Of a DNA stretch of 64,000 nt, positions 6,634 through 17,167 are shown one piece after another. The notes beneath the pieces were generated by a model. It had not been told where the DNA came from. It saw nothing but the letters and a program-made list of their open reading frames with translations, and ran no database searches. This stretch comes from Aliiglaciecola lipolytica (GTDB lineage Bacteria; Pseudomonadota; Gammaproteobacteria; Enterobacterales; Alteromonadaceae): positions 1-64,000 of the forward strand of contig NZ_JAHKPT010000004.1 of the NCBI RefSeq assembly GCF_018860635.1. The letters are read 5' to 3'. A program made the position numbers and the translations under genes. Position 1 is the stretch's first letter. The number at the start of each line of letters is the position of its first letter.

Positions 6634-7956
6634 TTATTCATCTTCAGGTTCTACGGGTCTAGCTTTCTTACGCATGGGAATATGACCCACATCAACCCCT
6701 TCTTGGGCGCGGATCCGTTTTTGCGGTTTAGGGGCATTTTGCGGCGCGACTTTTTTGGCTTTTTTCTGTGGCGCACCTTTTAAAGCTCGTTGTTTAAGCG
6801 CTTTAAGTCCCTTGAATTTGCCTTCAAGTCCCTCAAGCTCACTGAAACTAATACTTTGTTGTAAAATTCCTTTGATGGTAATAAAACTCTGCCAATCTTT
6901 AGGACCAACAAGAGATGCTGCATTGCCTTTACTACCAGCTCGTCCAGTGCGTCCAATGCGATGTATGTACTCGTCTGCCAATTTGGGCAAGTCAAAATTG
7001 ATTACCCATTCGACTTTTCGGAGATCTAAACCTCGTGAGGCTACGTCGGTGGTGACCAATACTTGATGTTGACCACGACTAAAGGCATTCATAATGTTAC
7101 TTCGTTGAGACTGGGTTAAACTAGCGCTCAAAGCTGCGCTATCTATGCCATCTGCCGCTAATAATAGAGACAGTTTCTCAGTGTCTTCTCTGGTTGCGGT
7201 AAAAACAATTACTTGTTTGTTATCCGTATTTTCCAGCAATTTTTTGAGCAATGAAATTTTATGATCTAAATGATCTGCCAAATAAAATTGCTGTTCAATA
7301 TCGAGGTGTTGTTCTCTTGAGTCACCCACACTTATTCGTTGTGGCGCATTCAACATTCTTTCGGTTAGATAATGTAATTCTGCTGAATCTAATGTGGCAG
7401 AGAACATCATTGTCTGTCTTTTGCGGTGATCAGCACAACGGTCAATTAACTTTAATTCCTCCGCAAAACCTAAATCTAACATGCGATCTGCTTCATCAAG
7501 GATAAGTAACTCTAGTCCATTCAAATATAGACTTTTCCCTTTTACATGATCAGCTACTCTGCCAGCTGTACCTACAACAAACTGTGGGTTTCGTTTTAGC
7601 GCCTTAACTTGATCATTAAAATTTTCACCACCTAAAATGAGAGTCGCAAAAATATTCTGATTGGCAATTAACCATTTGAGCTGCATGAATACTTGTTTTG
7701 CCAATTCCCTTGTCGGCGCTAAAATTAGCACTCTTGGGTCTTTTCGACTCAGGGCTCGCTGTTTAAGTACCCGTTGTAGCGCAGGAATTAAAAACGCGAG
7801 CGTTTTCCCCGAACCCGTTTTAGAAGATGCTAGCAAATCTTTGCCAAGCAGGCCTTGTCCAATGGCTTTCGCCTGAATTTCAGTTACTTCTTGAAAGCCT
7901 TTTATTTCTAGGGCTTTTAAAATTCGATGGTCTAGGGGAAAGTCATTAAATTGCAA
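6634..7956 (-). CDS. DEAD-box ATP-dependent RNA helicase (SrmB-like)
   Basis: A 440-residue superfamily 2 RNA helicase that unwinds or remodels RNA, probably in ribosome assembly or cold adaptation. Motifs in order: Q-motif region at the N-terminus, SKTGSGKT (Walker A, about 45-52), PTRELA, DEAD with the LDEADRMLDLGF context, SAT, and HRIGRTGRAG. The tail from about 385 on is Lys/Pro/Arg-rich with no defined domain, as in SrmB-like proteins. Overall pattern and helicase spacing are closest to E. coli SrmB, but a DEAD-box paralogue specific to this lineage is equally possible. It is followed by the VOC gene in the same operon. Confidence 0.9.
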   Translation of the reverse strand: MQFNDFPLDHRILKALEIKGFQEVTEIQAKAIGQGLLGKDLLASSKTGSGKTLAFLIPALQRVLKQRALSRKDPRVLILAPTRELAKQVFMQLKWLIANQNIFATLILGGENFNDQVKALKRNPQFVVGTAGRVADHVKGKSLYLNGLELLILDEADRMLDLGFAEELKLIDRCADHRKRQTMMFSATLDSAELHYLTERMLNAPQRISVGDSREQHLDIEQQFYLADHLDHKISLLKKLLENTDNKQVIVFTATREDTEKLSLLLAADGIDSAALSASLTQSQRSNIMNAFSRGQHQVLVTTDVASRGLDLRKVEWVINFDLPKLADEYIHRIGRTGRAGSKGNAASLVGPKDWQSFITIKGILQQSISFSELEGLEGKFKGLKALKQRALKGAPQKKAKKVAPQNAPKPQKRIRAQEGVDVGHIPMRKKARPVEPEDE

Positions 7957-8250
7957 AGTTTGTTCTCTTTTAGGGCTTGGAATTGGTCAAATGGAGATAT
8001 TAACACACAGATGTAATTTTCATCTGAAAACTTATCTCAATGATAATTAGGGTATTGAGTTTGCGAATGCGCTTACCGTGCTCAGTTACCCTATTTGATT
8101 ATGTCATTGCAAGCTAACCATAAATCCTAATCAGTTCGCGGAGTTATTTTTACAGCGCTTAAAATGCCATTCTTTACTTTGAATCTCTGATTAACAGTGT
8201 TGTACAAATAGAGAAGCAAGTTGAAGTGATTTTAATCTATCAATCTACAA

Positions 8251-8358
8251 ATGCAAACAACTGAAGGGGAGTTTTATGTGAAGTCTAAAAAAGTCTGGGG
8301 AATTGTCATTCAATGTGATGACTTAAAGTTATTTGGAATTTTGAAAGCTGATATATAA
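8251..8358 (+). CDS. Candidate small ORF (35 codons), unproven
   Basis: In the 484-base gap between the helicase and scoB there is an ATG frame of 35 codons ending at TAA (8356-8358). Its peptide is amphipathic (central KKVWGIVIQCDDLKLFGILK). An internal in-frame GTG at 8278 lies 6-8 bases after a strong AAGGGGAG, giving a shorter 26-codon version with a better ribosome-binding site. No family is recognised and random occurrence is quite possible. The rest of the gap (7957-8250) shows no gene. Confidence 0.2.
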   Translation: MQTTEGEFYVKSKKVWGIVIQCDDLKLFGILKADI

Positions 8359-8390
8359 AAATCTAAAAAACGTTTCATACGAGTAAAACT

Positions 8391-8428
8391 GTGTAGTTGA
8401 GGGCAGGGAACATATCCTTCAACTACAC
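8391..8428 (-). terminator. Terminator-like hairpin after scoB
   Basis: GTGTAGTTGAGGG and CCTTCAACTACAC form a 13-bp stem with one G-T pair and a 12-nt loop, 13 bases after the scoB stop codon on the minus strand. A short T-rich stretch (GTTTTA) follows. The loop is larger than usual. Confidence 0.65.
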
Positions 8429-8440
8429 ACTAAAACTAAA

Positions 8441-9097
8441 CTAAAATGTCATTTCTTTTACATCGTTACTCACAACGAGTTTTCCAGCTGTTTTCTGTTT
8501 AACTTCATCAACCGAAACCCCTGGAGCGAGCTCTAATAAATGAAAAGCACCGTCTTTCACTTCAACCACAGCTAAATCAGTAATAATTTTATTAATACAG
8601 TTCACTCCAGTCAGCGGCAATGTGCAGCTTTCCAACAGTTTTGAGTTACCGTATTTATCTGCGTGGGTCATAGTGACGATGATGTTTTTCGCTCCCGCTA
8701 CAAGATCCATTGCTCCCCCCATGCCTTTTATTAGCTTGCCAGGGATCATCCAAGAAGCAATGTTGCCACTGGTATCTACCTCAAATGCACCTAATACCGT
8801 AAAATCTACATGACCGCCTCTGATCATCGCAAAACTTTCAGCTGAATTGAAAATGGAGGCTCCAGTAATTGCGGTTACAGTTTCTTTGCCTGCATTGATC
8901 ATGTCGGCATCTAATTGCTCTTCAGTTGGATTTGGCCCCATTCCTAATAGACCATTCTCAGATTGCAACATTACAGCAATATCTTCAGGCACATAGTTGG
9001 CTGCAAGTGTTGGAATACCAATACCAAGATTCACGTAATCTCCGTCTTGAAATTCTTGAGCGACGCGCATAGCTATTTGATCTCGAGATAAAGCCAT
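8441..9097 (-). CDS. scoB: 3-oxoacid (succinyl-CoA:acetoacetate) CoA-transferase, subunit B
   Basis: The beta subunit carries the catalytic glutamate that forms the enzyme-CoA thioester. Here that residue is Glu47 in the SENGLLGMGP motif. The enzyme moves CoA from succinyl-CoA to acetoacetate or another 3-oxoacid, letting the cell use ketone bodies or polyhydroxybutyrate breakdown products. The 218-residue length is standard; other family signatures are GIGIPTLAANY and KGMGGAMDLVAGAK. Its ATG shares one base with the scoA stop (TAATG), which indicates translational coupling for a 1:1 complex. Probable control is by the divergent LysR protein. Confidence 0.93.
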   Translation of the reverse strand: MALSRDQIAMRVAQEFQDGDYVNLGIGIPTLAANYVPEDIAVMLQSENGLLGMGPNPTEEQLDADMINAGKETVTAITGASIFNSAESFAMIRGGHVDFTVLGAFEVDTSGNIASWMIPGKLIKGMGGAMDLVAGAKNIIVTMTHADKYGNSKLLESCTLPLTGVNCINKIITDLAVVEVKDGAFHLLELAPGVSVDEVKQKTAGKLVVSNDVKEMTF

Positions 9098-9810
9098 TAG
9101 ATTTCTCCTTGGGTTTTAGCAACTACACGGCGTTCAATTCGTTTTTCGAATTTGCCTTGGATTACTCTGTTTACGTAAATACCGGGAGTATGAATTTGGC
9201 TTGGTGGAATTGCTCCGGGTGGAACGATTTCTTCCACTTCAACAACCGTAATCTTTCCCGCTGTTGCTGCCATAGGATTAAAATTCTGAGCTGTATGACG
9301 ATAGATGCAATTACCAAAAATATCAGCCTTCCAGGCTTTGACGATGGCAAAGTCGCCGGTGATAGATTCTTCTAAAATATAAGGACGCCCATTAAACTCT
9401 TTGACTTCTTTGCCTTCACCTACGGGAGTGCCGTAGCCGGTAGCAGTATAAAATGCAGGGATTCCAGCTCCGCCGGCACGCATCTTTTCAGCTAACGTCC
9501 CTTGTGGAGTCAATTCTACTTCTAACTCTCCGTCTAATAATTGCTTTTCAAATAGGGCGTTTTCTCCAACATAAGAGGAAACCATTTTTCTAATCTGTTT
9601 GTCTTCAAGCAACAATCCAAGACCAAAACCGTCTACTCCACAGTTGTTGGAAACAACAGTTAAGTCTTTGGTTCCCATCGCTTTTATTTGTGCGATTAGC
9701 CCTTCGGGTATACCACACAAACCAAATCCGCCAGCAATCACGGTCATACCGTCTTTTAAGCCGGCTAATGCGTCTTCATAGCTGGTAACAACTTTATTAA
9801 ATCCGCTCAT
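9097..9810 (-). CDS. scoA: 3-oxoacid (succinyl-CoA:acetoacetate) CoA-transferase, subunit A
   Basis: The alpha subunit of the CoA-transferase supplies the oxyanion and CoA-binding loop. The signature GGFGLCGIP is at residues 27-35, with further family blocks [12 protein letters not shown] and [19 protein letters not shown]. The 237-residue length is normal. The gene is first in a two-gene operon with scoB and reads away from a LysR gene that starts 110 bases away. The shared intergenic region contains nested palindromes. The acceptor is probably acetoacetate, but a related short 3-oxoacid such as 3-oxoadipate cannot be excluded by sequence alone. Confidence 0.93.
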   Translation of the reverse strand: MSGFNKVVTSYEDALAGLKDGMTVIAGGFGLCGIPEGLIAQIKAMGTKDLTVVSNNCGVDGFGLGLLLEDKQIRKMVSSYVGENALFEKQLLDGELEVELTPQGTLAEKMRAGGAGIPAFYTATGYGTPVGEGKEVKEFNGRPYILEESITGDFAIVKAWKADIFGNCIYRHTAQNFNPMAATAGKITVVEVEEIVPPGAIPPSQIHTPGIYVNRVIQGKFEKRIERRVVAKTQGEI

Positions 9811-9868
9811 AAAAGCCTCTTTTTTACATAAATTTAACTTAGTATTAATCCAACTTGAACTAAAGTAA

Positions 9869-9910
9869 AATTGATTTAATATGCATATTAATAAATTAAA
9901 TTTATCAATT
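9869..9910. promoter_or_regulatory. Nested palindromes between scoA and the LysR gene (candidate operator)
   Basis: Within 42 bases lie three perfect inverted repeats. The outer arms are AATTGAT (9869-9875) and ATCAATT (9904-9910). Inside are TTAATATGCATATTAA (16 bp, 9876-9891) and ATAAATTAAATTTAT (9891-9905). Two dyads side by side suit a LysR-type tetramer, and the position between divergent genes fits autoregulation plus control of scoAB. Confidence 0.6.
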
Positions 9911-9920
9911 GGTGTAAATC

Positions 9921-10799
9921 ATGTTGTCTTATAAACAACTCCAGTGTTTTATAACATTAGCCCAATCTAGCACTTTTGCAGAAGCCGCAGAAAAAGTGCA
10001 CCTTTCGCAACCTGCTTTATCAACCTCGATTAAAAAATTAGAAACATTTTTAGGTGGTGCGTTGTTTTCACGAACAACACGTAAAGTGCAATTAAGTCAT
10101 GAAGGTCGCGAGTTTGTGCCTATGGCTAAGCGCTTAATGCATGATTGGGAAACGGCCATTGCAGATATGCAAGACCTCTTTGCTATGCAGCGGGGGCGAC
10201 TAACTATTGCCGCGATGCCGTCTTTTGCAAGTAGCATTTTACCTGGGGTTTTGAAGTCATTTCACCAAAAGTGGAAAGATATTAATCTGACAATACGTGA
10301 TGTAGTAATGGAAGATGTGATTGATTCGGTGCGAGAAGGTCGCGCCGAAATTGGATTTACCTTTGAAAATGAACAATTGGATGGTTTAGATTTTTATCCT
10401 TTGATGAATAACAAATTTGTCGCCGTTGTTGCCTCGAATCATCCTCTTTCAAGTTGTGTAGATGTGACTTGGCAGCAGTTGTGTGAATATCCGTTTGTTG
10501 TATTGAACAGGGGATCATCTGTGCGTAAGTGGATTGAAACCTTTGCCCAACACAATGGAATCGATTTACATATTGTGGCTGAAGCGAATCAACTGGCGAC
10601 TTTAGGCGAATGTGTTAAACAAGATCTTGGGGTATCAGTAGTGCCGGGAATTTGTCAGCAGCAATTTAGCCACAACGAACTTGTCTGTTTACCCATTGCA
10701 GGAGAAAACTTAGTGCGCCGAATCGGCATGGTTAAAGCGTCAAGAAAGTCCCTGTCGGTGCCTGCTGAAACGTTGTGGCAACTGCTGGTTGAAAAATAA
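9921..10799 (+). CDS. LysR-type transcriptional regulator, probable scoAB regulator
   Basis: A 292-residue LysR-type regulator. The N-terminal winged helix-turn-helix (about 1-60) shows SSTFAEAAEKVHLSQPALSTSIKKLE-like sequence with the usual helix-turn-helix spacing, followed by a linker helix and a periplasmic-binding-like effector domain (about 90-290). It is divergent from scoAB and separated by palindromes, the classic LysR arrangement, so control of CoA-transferase genes by a 3-oxoacid or its CoA ester is the likely role (inference). It ends 11 bases from the convergent coiled-coil gene, with no hairpin terminator in between. Confidence 0.9.
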   Translation: MLSYKQLQCFITLAQSSTFAEAAEKVHLSQPALSTSIKKLETFLGGALFSRTTRKVQLSHEGREFVPMAKRLMHDWETAIADMQDLFAMQRGRLTIAAMPSFASSILPGVLKSFHQKWKDINLTIRDVVMEDVIDSVREGRAEIGFTFENEQLDGLDFYPLMNNKFVAVVASNHPLSSCVDVTWQQLCEYPFVVLNRGSSVRKWIETFAQHNGIDLHIVAEANQLATLGECVKQDLGVSVVPGICQQQFSHNELVCLPIAGENLVRRIGMVKASRKSLSVPAETLWQLLVEK

Positions 10800-10810
10800 T
10801 AAAAGGGGAT

Positions 10811-11578
10811 TTACCACTTTTTCTTGGGGGCGAACAATTCGTCCAATTCGTCTCGTTCTTCTTCTTGCTTTTTCTGTCTATCTTTTGCATTGGCGTTGCG
10901 CAGATTGTCTTGAATAACTTTTAATCGTTCTTCAAGGGAAGCTTTGCGCTCAATATTGTATTGATCAGGCTGATTTTGCGCTTCCAGAGCGGCAATGGCT
11001 TTTTCAAAATACTGACGAGCAGATCCCAACATATTCGATTGCAAGGCCGAGTTTCCTCGTTTCGCTAAAGTTTCAACATTTACTTTAATTTGTAGAGCCG
11101 AAAGTTGTCGATCTTCTAACGTGTATAACTGAGTATCTACCTTTCCTTTGGCATGTTCTGAGCGCAATAAGGAACGAAACTTTTTAACCGCTTGAATATA
11201 CTGAATCACCATTTTATCACTATCGGGTAACACGAAGTTTTCGTGTGACGGAGGAGGTGTGTCCATATCAACCATTTTTAAGCGATCTTGGGATTGTTTA
11301 ATCCGTTGCTTTAATTCAGGCATGGTTGGATTTAATTCATAAATAACTTTCAAGGCGTTAAGAATACGGTTTTGCAGCACGGCAACTAAGCGTTGCGATA
11401 CTGGGATAGTATCCACCGTCATTAAAATATCTTCAGTCTCATCAATTACCGATTTTTGTTTGGCAATCTCAGTCCGTTTTTCAGCCTCAACTTTTTCTTT
11501 GTGCTGTTGCAATGCGTTCACCACAATTGCAACCACAACTAATGAAACAATTAATATTATTATGATAGGAAAAATCAT
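10811..11578 (-). CDS. Membrane-anchored coiled-coil protein of unknown function
   Basis: A 255-residue protein with one N-terminal membrane segment (about residues 3-21, IIIILIVSLVVVAIVV) and then a mostly helical, charged body rich in Glu, Lys and Gln. Coiled coil is likely near 22-50 and again from about 205 to 245. The middle contains a short TPR-like stretch (GNSALQSNMLGSARQYFEKAI). It ends ELDELFAPKKKW. No enzyme motif is recognised. It lies 51 bases downstream of the soluble histidine kinase gene on the same strand, so it is probably in one operon and may connect the kinase to the membrane (inference). Confidence 0.65.
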   Translation of the reverse strand: MIFPIIIILIVSLVVVAIVVNALQQHKEKVEAEKRTEIAKQKSVIDETEDILMTVDTIPVSQRLVAVLQNRILNALKVIYELNPTMPELKQRIKQSQDRLKMVDMDTPPPSHENFVLPDSDKMVIQYIQAVKKFRSLLRSEHAKGKVDTQLYTLEDRQLSALQIKVNVETLAKRGNSALQSNMLGSARQYFEKAIAALEAQNQPDQYNIERKASLEERLKVIQDNLRNANAKDRQKKQEEERDELDELFAPKKKW

Positions 11579-11629
11579 TTAGCCTTTAAATCCTGTAACA
11601 ACTGACTTTTTGAATGATAAAACCGGATG

Positions 11630-12325
11630 TTAAGGCAACTTAAGTGTAAATACACTGCCGCCTATATTTCCGCCATTAGATAACGCTATTTCGCCTTTTT
11701 TATCACCTCGACGGTGAGCAGAAGCTATCAATCTGGCAAAAAACAATCCTAAACCTGTTCGCCCATTACTTATTTTAAAATCCTGCATTTTGAGTTCATT
11801 GTTGGCTAACATTTTACAAGGATAACCTTCACCATCGTCTTCGACTTTGATGTATAACCAATCATCCTGTTCATAAGCCGAAACTCGCAATTTCTTACTG
11901 CCGTATCGTATAGCATTGACCAAAATGTCATTTAACAAAAGAGTAATTAAATCTTGGTCTAAATAACGCACTAGTCCCGGAGTTTGTTCGATTTCCAGCG
12001 TCATATTTCTATGTCCCAAGTAGTGCTCATGGGTAATAAAAATATTTTCTAATAAATCGTCAATAAAACACTCATCTTCATTTATCGGCAGATTTTCCAT
12101 TTCCGCCCTATATAAAGACAAAAGTTGTACTAAACCCGTATTTAAGCGTGAAGATTCATAGTGAGCTGTCGATAAAAATTGCTGAGCTGAGTGATTATCT
12201 GCTGTGATGGTTTTATTAAGACCATCAATAGATTGTTGTAAAAGATTTAGTGAGCTTTTCATATCGTGCACTGCCGCAGCCAGTACCGTCGAAAAGTCAA
12301 TCAATTGTTGCTCTTTTGCTGTCAC
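11630..12325 (-). CDS. Soluble histidine kinase without a sensor domain
   Basis: A 231-residue kinase with no membrane segment and no PAS, GAF or HAMP domain. The dimerisation helix near the N-terminus carries the phospho-acceptor His20 in AVHDMKSSLN. The ATPase domain (about 110-231) has the N box (LLNDILVNAIRYG), G1 (VEDDGEGYP) and G2 (GRTGLGLFFARLIA), so catalytic residues look intact. The leucine-rich first part could dimerise. No response regulator gene is adjacent. Input is probably provided by a partner, with the downstream membrane coiled-coil protein as the obvious candidate. It is divergent from cysB, 186 bases away. Confidence 0.85.
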   Translation of the reverse strand: MTAKEQQLIDFSTVLAAAVHDMKSSLNLLQQSIDGLNKTITADNHSAQQFLSTAHYESSRLNTGLVQLLSLYRAEMENLPINEDECFIDDLLENIFITHEHYLGHRNMTLEIEQTPGLVRYLDQDLITLLLNDILVNAIRYGSKKLRVSAYEQDDWLYIKVEDDGEGYPCKMLANNELKMQDFKISNGRTGLGLFFARLIASAHRRGDKKGEIALSNGGNIGGSVFTLKLP

Positions 12326-12472
12326 TGTAATACTCGTTGAACTGGGCTACAAAAAATTAAGTATCCCTGAACTAGGGGATATTTACCAAAATTTTTGCAT
12401 TACTGGAATAAAAAAGCAGATTTTTATTAAAATTTTATGGAATTAATGTAACCTACAGTATATATATTTTGA

Positions 12473-13495
<1,023 letters not shown>

Positions 13496-13518
13496 GCATT
13501 ACAAGCTAGAAAATTACT

Positions 13519-14892
13519 TCAGCATTCTATAATATTTACTGCTAAACCGCCTCGTGCGGTTTCTTTGTATTTGGACTTCATGTCATTACCAGTGTCCCAC
13601 ATGGTTTTAATCACTTTGTCTAAGGATACTTTGTGTTGACCAGTGCCTCTTAGGGCTAGCCTTGACGCATTTATTGCTTTGATGGCTCCCATCGCATTGC
13701 GCTCAATACAAGGTACTTGTACTAAGCCGCCAACAGGATCACAGGTAAGCCCTAAATTATGCTCCATACCAATTTCAGCTGCATTTTCAACCGCATCCAC
13801 TGAGCCACCAATTATTTCCGTCAACGCTCCTGCAGCCATTGAGCAGGCAACACCGACTTCTCCTTGGCATCCAACTTCAGCTCCTGATATGGACGCGTTC
13901 TTCTTATATAAAATGCCGATAGCAGCAGCGGTGAGTAAATAACGAGCCGCCGTGGGTTTTTCTACTTTCCTAACAAACTTGTCAAAATAACATAAAACCG
14001 CAGGAATAATGCCAGCAGCACCATTGGTCGGAGCGGTTACAACTCTTCCTCCGGCAGCGTTTTCTTCATTAACAGCTAACGCAAATAGGTTAACCCAATC
14101 CATTGCTTGCATCGGATCCGCCGTTTGTTCTGTCTCTAAACGACGATAAAGGGCTGGAGCTCGACGAGTCACTTTCAAGCCTCCTGGCAGAATACCTTCT
14201 GTTTGAATTCCGTTGTGCACAGACTCCAACATAACCTGCCAAATATTCCAGAGCTTATCAATGACTTCCGATTTCGGCTGCACTGTCGACTCGTTTTCTA
14301 ACATTAATGCGCTTATCGATAGGCCGTTATCTTTACATTGTTTAATCAATTCCAAAGAACTTGCGAACGGGTAAGGTAAAGGTTTTTGTTCTTTTTCAAG
14401 GGACATGTTTTTAACTGATTGAAAGTCTTCTTGTTTTACAATGAACCCGCCACCAATAGAATAATAAGTCTGACTTAGTACTAGTTGTTTATTTTGATAG
14501 GCATGAATGGTCATGCCATTTGAATGCAAGGGTAAGGTTTTACGACGATGAAAAACAATTGCGCCTTCACGGGGAAATTTAACTTTGTGAGTAGCGTTCA
14601 AATTTATTTGTTGTGAGCTCGCAATTTCGGATAGCCAATCCTCCACCTTAGATACGTCGACGGTTTCAGGATCAAACCCCATTAATCCTAAAATAACCGC
14701 TTTTCCAGTACCATGACCTTTACCGGTTTGTCCGAGAGAGCCGAATAATTCCACACAGACTTGATCAACGTTGGTTAATAAATTGTCTGAAGATAGTTGC
14801 TGACAGAAGGCATTTGCTGCACGCATGGGGCCCACAGTGTGTGAACTCGATGGACCGATACCAATGCTAAACATGTCAAAAACGCTGATCAT
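13519..14892 (-). CDS. sdaA: L-serine ammonia-lyase (iron-sulfur type)
   Basis: This enzyme deaminates L-serine to pyruvate and ammonia. It belongs to the oxygen-labile [4Fe-4S] single-chain type. The 457-residue length and the opening [22 protein letters not shown] are characteristic; the SSSHT segment belongs to the beta domain. In the C-terminal alpha domain the cluster cysteines are visible in [16 protein letters not shown] and VPCIERNA. It is third in the minus-strand order pabB-nudL-sdaA, the same order as in E. coli, but 138 bases separate it from nudL, so it probably has a promoter of its own there. Confidence 0.96.
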   Translation of the reverse strand: MISVFDMFSIGIGPSSSHTVGPMRAANAFCQQLSSDNLLTNVDQVCVELFGSLGQTGKGHGTGKAVILGLMGFDPETVDVSKVEDWLSEIASSQQINLNATHKVKFPREGAIVFHRRKTLPLHSNGMTIHAYQNKQLVLSQTYYSIGGGFIVKQEDFQSVKNMSLEKEQKPLPYPFASSLELIKQCKDNGLSISALMLENESTVQPKSEVIDKLWNIWQVMLESVHNGIQTEGILPGGLKVTRRAPALYRRLETEQTADPMQAMDWVNLFALAVNEENAAGGRVVTAPTNGAAGIIPAVLCYFDKFVRKVEKPTAARYLLTAAAIGILYKKNASISGAEVGCQGEVGVACSMAAGALTEIIGGSVDAVENAAEIGMEHNLGLTCDPVGGLVQVPCIERNAMGAIKAINASRLALRGTGQHKVSLDKVIKTMWDTGNDMKSKYKETARGGLAVNIIEC

Positions 14893-15030
14893 TGCTGTAT
14901 TTTCCTAGTTAATATGAATGTCATATTACTATGCTGATAGTTACTCTGGAGGGCAAGTGTTTACAGGCAACTTTTATCCGAGAATTGTTAATGAGGGCGT
15001 AAACAAAACTTATACAGCTTGCTAAATGTG

Positions 15031-15603
15031 CTAGTAGTCGATGTGATTTGACAGCAGTCTCACAAATGAAGCTGTAGCGCCCCAAATGGTCTTGTCTTGC
15101 CAAGTTATGAAATAAATAGGGTGTTTAGCATTGTTACGTTTAACCCAATGAATAAGATGATTTTGTTTATCCATAAGGTGCAACAACGGTACTTCAAACA
15201 CGTTGTCTACTTCGTTTCGGTCTAAAACAAGGTCGAACTCAGGCTCAACAAAGCTCAAAAAGGGCGTCACTTCAAAACGACTAACGGTGCGAAATTTGGG
15301 AAGGCTGCCAATCAAAGTGATTTTATCGGACGTCAGTCCTATCTCTTCTTGCGTTTCTCGCAGCGCTGTATGTGCTAAATTAATATCGCTGTCTTCTAGC
15401 TTTCCGCCGGGAAAGCTAACTTGTCCAGGGTGGTTCTTTAAGTGCATCGCGCGCTGCGTAAATAATACGGTTAACTGATCAGCCCGTTCAATAATCGGGA
15501 TCAGCACAGCAGCGGGTTTACCGGCTTTCAGTAAGGGAAAATCCGCTTCAGGCTTGACTTGTCTAATATGTTGAAATCGACGAATAAACTCTTCTTTGTT
15601 CAC
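15031..15603 (-). CDS. nudL: Nudix CoA pyrophosphatase NudL
   Basis: NudL hydrolyses CoA and its derivatives to 4'-phosphopantetheine and 3',5'-ADP. The 190-residue product shows the complete Nudix box, running from GGKLEDSDINLAHTALRE into TQEEIGL. Just before it lies the CoA-pyrophosphatase subfamily signature ending HPGQVSFPGG. Translation starts at GTG, which overlaps the pabB stop by four bases (GTGA), so the two genes are translationally coupled. The pairing pabB-nudL is conserved in gammaproteobacteria. No odd residues are seen. Confidence 0.93.
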   Translation of the reverse strand: MNKEEFIRRFQHIRQVKPEADFPLLKAGKPAAVLIPIIERADQLTVLFTQRAMHLKNHPGQVSFPGGKLEDSDINLAHTALRETQEEIGLTSDKITLIGSLPKFRTVSRFEVTPFLSFVEPEFDLVLDRNEVDNVFEVPLLHLMDKQNHLIHWVKRNNAKHPIYFITWQDKTIWGATASFVRLLSNHIDY

Positions 15604-17042
15604 TGGTCGTTGTCCAAAATAGGTAAAATTTTCGACACTTTATCTAAACTTTCCTGATATTCATCTTGAGGATTTGAATCTAGTACAATTCCACCGCCTG
15701 CCCAACAATATATCTGTGAATCTTCACATAATAAAGTGCGAATACAGATACTTGTATCCATATCACCGTTTCTATCTATATAACCTATGCTACCACAATA
15801 GATATTGCGTCTATCTGGCTCTAATTCATCAATGATTTCCATTGCTCGGATTTTCGGGGCTCCGGTAATCGAACCACCTGGAAACGCACCTTCTAATAAA
15901 CTCAAGCTATCATTATCTGCTTTTAGAGTGCCAGTTACGGTACTGACTAAATGGTGCACCGCTTCGAAGGTTTCGATGGCGAAAAGTTCAGGTACTTGAA
16001 TAGAATGATCTTCACAGGTTTTACTCAAATCATTTCGCAATAGGTCTACTATCATTAAATTCTCGGCACGATCTTTGGCGGAGTTTCTTAATTCTTCGAT
16101 ATTGTGTAGATCTGTTTTCAACTCCGTTGCCCGAGGCCGAGTGCCCTTGATGGGTTGGCTTTCGACCTGATTGTCTTTCACTTTTAAAAATCGTTCAGGA
16201 GAAATACTTAAAACTGTGCTGTTTAAAAGTTGAATGTAAGCAGAAAAAGGAGCTTGATTGGATTTTCTTAATTTTAAATATGCTTGCCAAGTAGAGCCGC
16301 TAAATCGGGCACTAAAACGTTGTGCTAAATTGACCTGATAACAATCACCCGCGCGCAAGTAATCCAGAATCCTTTGCAGCTTAGTCACATATTCGGCCTT
16401 CGACATATTTGCTTCCCAGCGTGTTTCCAACTTATATTTTTGCTGGGTTTCAGGATGGGCTGGGGCGTTGAGCAGATTTTCTATTTCACTTTTACTAGGC
16501 GCAGGTAAGCCGGGAATATCTGCCAGATAAAAAAGCCCAGTCTGATTATCTTTTATAACACTCCAACCGTACACACCCACGGCCATATCAGAATTACTGT
16601 AGCCATCTTTCGCTAAGCTAGGCAAAGATTCATAACATCGGCCTAAATCATAGCCGAAAAAGCCCACAGCACCACTGGTGAAAGGTAAGCTTATTGGCGT
16701 TTCAGTCTCTATCGGTAGTGCTTTGGGGAGTGTGGATTTTAGCAAAGTACGCAAAATGTGAATTGGCTGACCTTCAATTTTCAGTACTTTTTGAATAGCA
16801 GAATACCCATTTTCTTGGTCATAAAAGTATTCTATTTCACACAAGTGCTGTTTGGCGGTAATCGCTGCTATAGGGTTGGCAACAAAAATATCAAAGCGGG
16901 CATTTTTGTGTGTGCTATTCGATGAATCCAGCAAAATCGACCATTTAGATTGGCAGAAATCCGCAAACAATTCCGTAATGTCTGTTGAAGAAGGAATAGC
17001 AAGTGTTTGAATACGAGAGCTTTTACAAGCGCTATGCTGCAT
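15600..17042 (-). CDS. pabB: Aminodeoxychorismate synthase component I
   Basis: PabB converts chorismate with ammonia supplied by PabA into 4-amino-4-deoxychorismate, the precursor of p-aminobenzoate and folate. The 480-residue product belongs to the chorismate-binding (anthranilate synthase/PabB) family. The active-site loop reads PIKGTRPR, with Lys299 at the position that distinguishes PabB (PIKGT) from anthranilate synthase TrpE (PIAGT). Other blocks are DYLRAGDCYQVNLAQRF, VDLLRNDLSK, FPGGSITGAPKIRAMEII and YCGSIGYI. The first ~100 residues are the variable N-terminal domain. It heads an operon with nudL. Confidence 0.95.
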   Translation of the reverse strand: MQHSACKSSRIQTLAIPSSTDITELFADFCQSKWSILLDSSNSTHKNARFDIFVANPIAAITAKQHLCEIEYFYDQENGYSAIQKVLKIEGQPIHILRTLLKSTLPKALPIETETPISLPFTSGAVGFFGYDLGRCYESLPSLAKDGYSNSDMAVGVYGWSVIKDNQTGLFYLADIPGLPAPSKSEIENLLNAPAHPETQQKYKLETRWEANMSKAEYVTKLQRILDYLRAGDCYQVNLAQRFSARFSGSTWQAYLKLRKSNQAPFSAYIQLLNSTVLSISPERFLKVKDNQVESQPIKGTRPRATELKTDLHNIEELRNSAKDRAENLMIVDLLRNDLSKTCEDHSIQVPELFAIETFEAVHHLVSTVTGTLKADNDSLSLLEGAFPGGSITGAPKIRAMEIIDELEPDRRNIYCGSIGYIDRNGDMDTSICIRTLLCEDSQIYCWAGGGIVLDSNPQDEYQESLDKVSKILPILDNDQ

Positions 17043-17167
17043 GGAAATTTTACCAACAAATTTAAATTATACGCGTTTAGCGATGGAGCAATTGATTCCA
17101 AGAGGGTATCATATTGGCGGATATTTAAGACACAAAAAACTTCCCTACAATTGATTTAGAGGCACCT

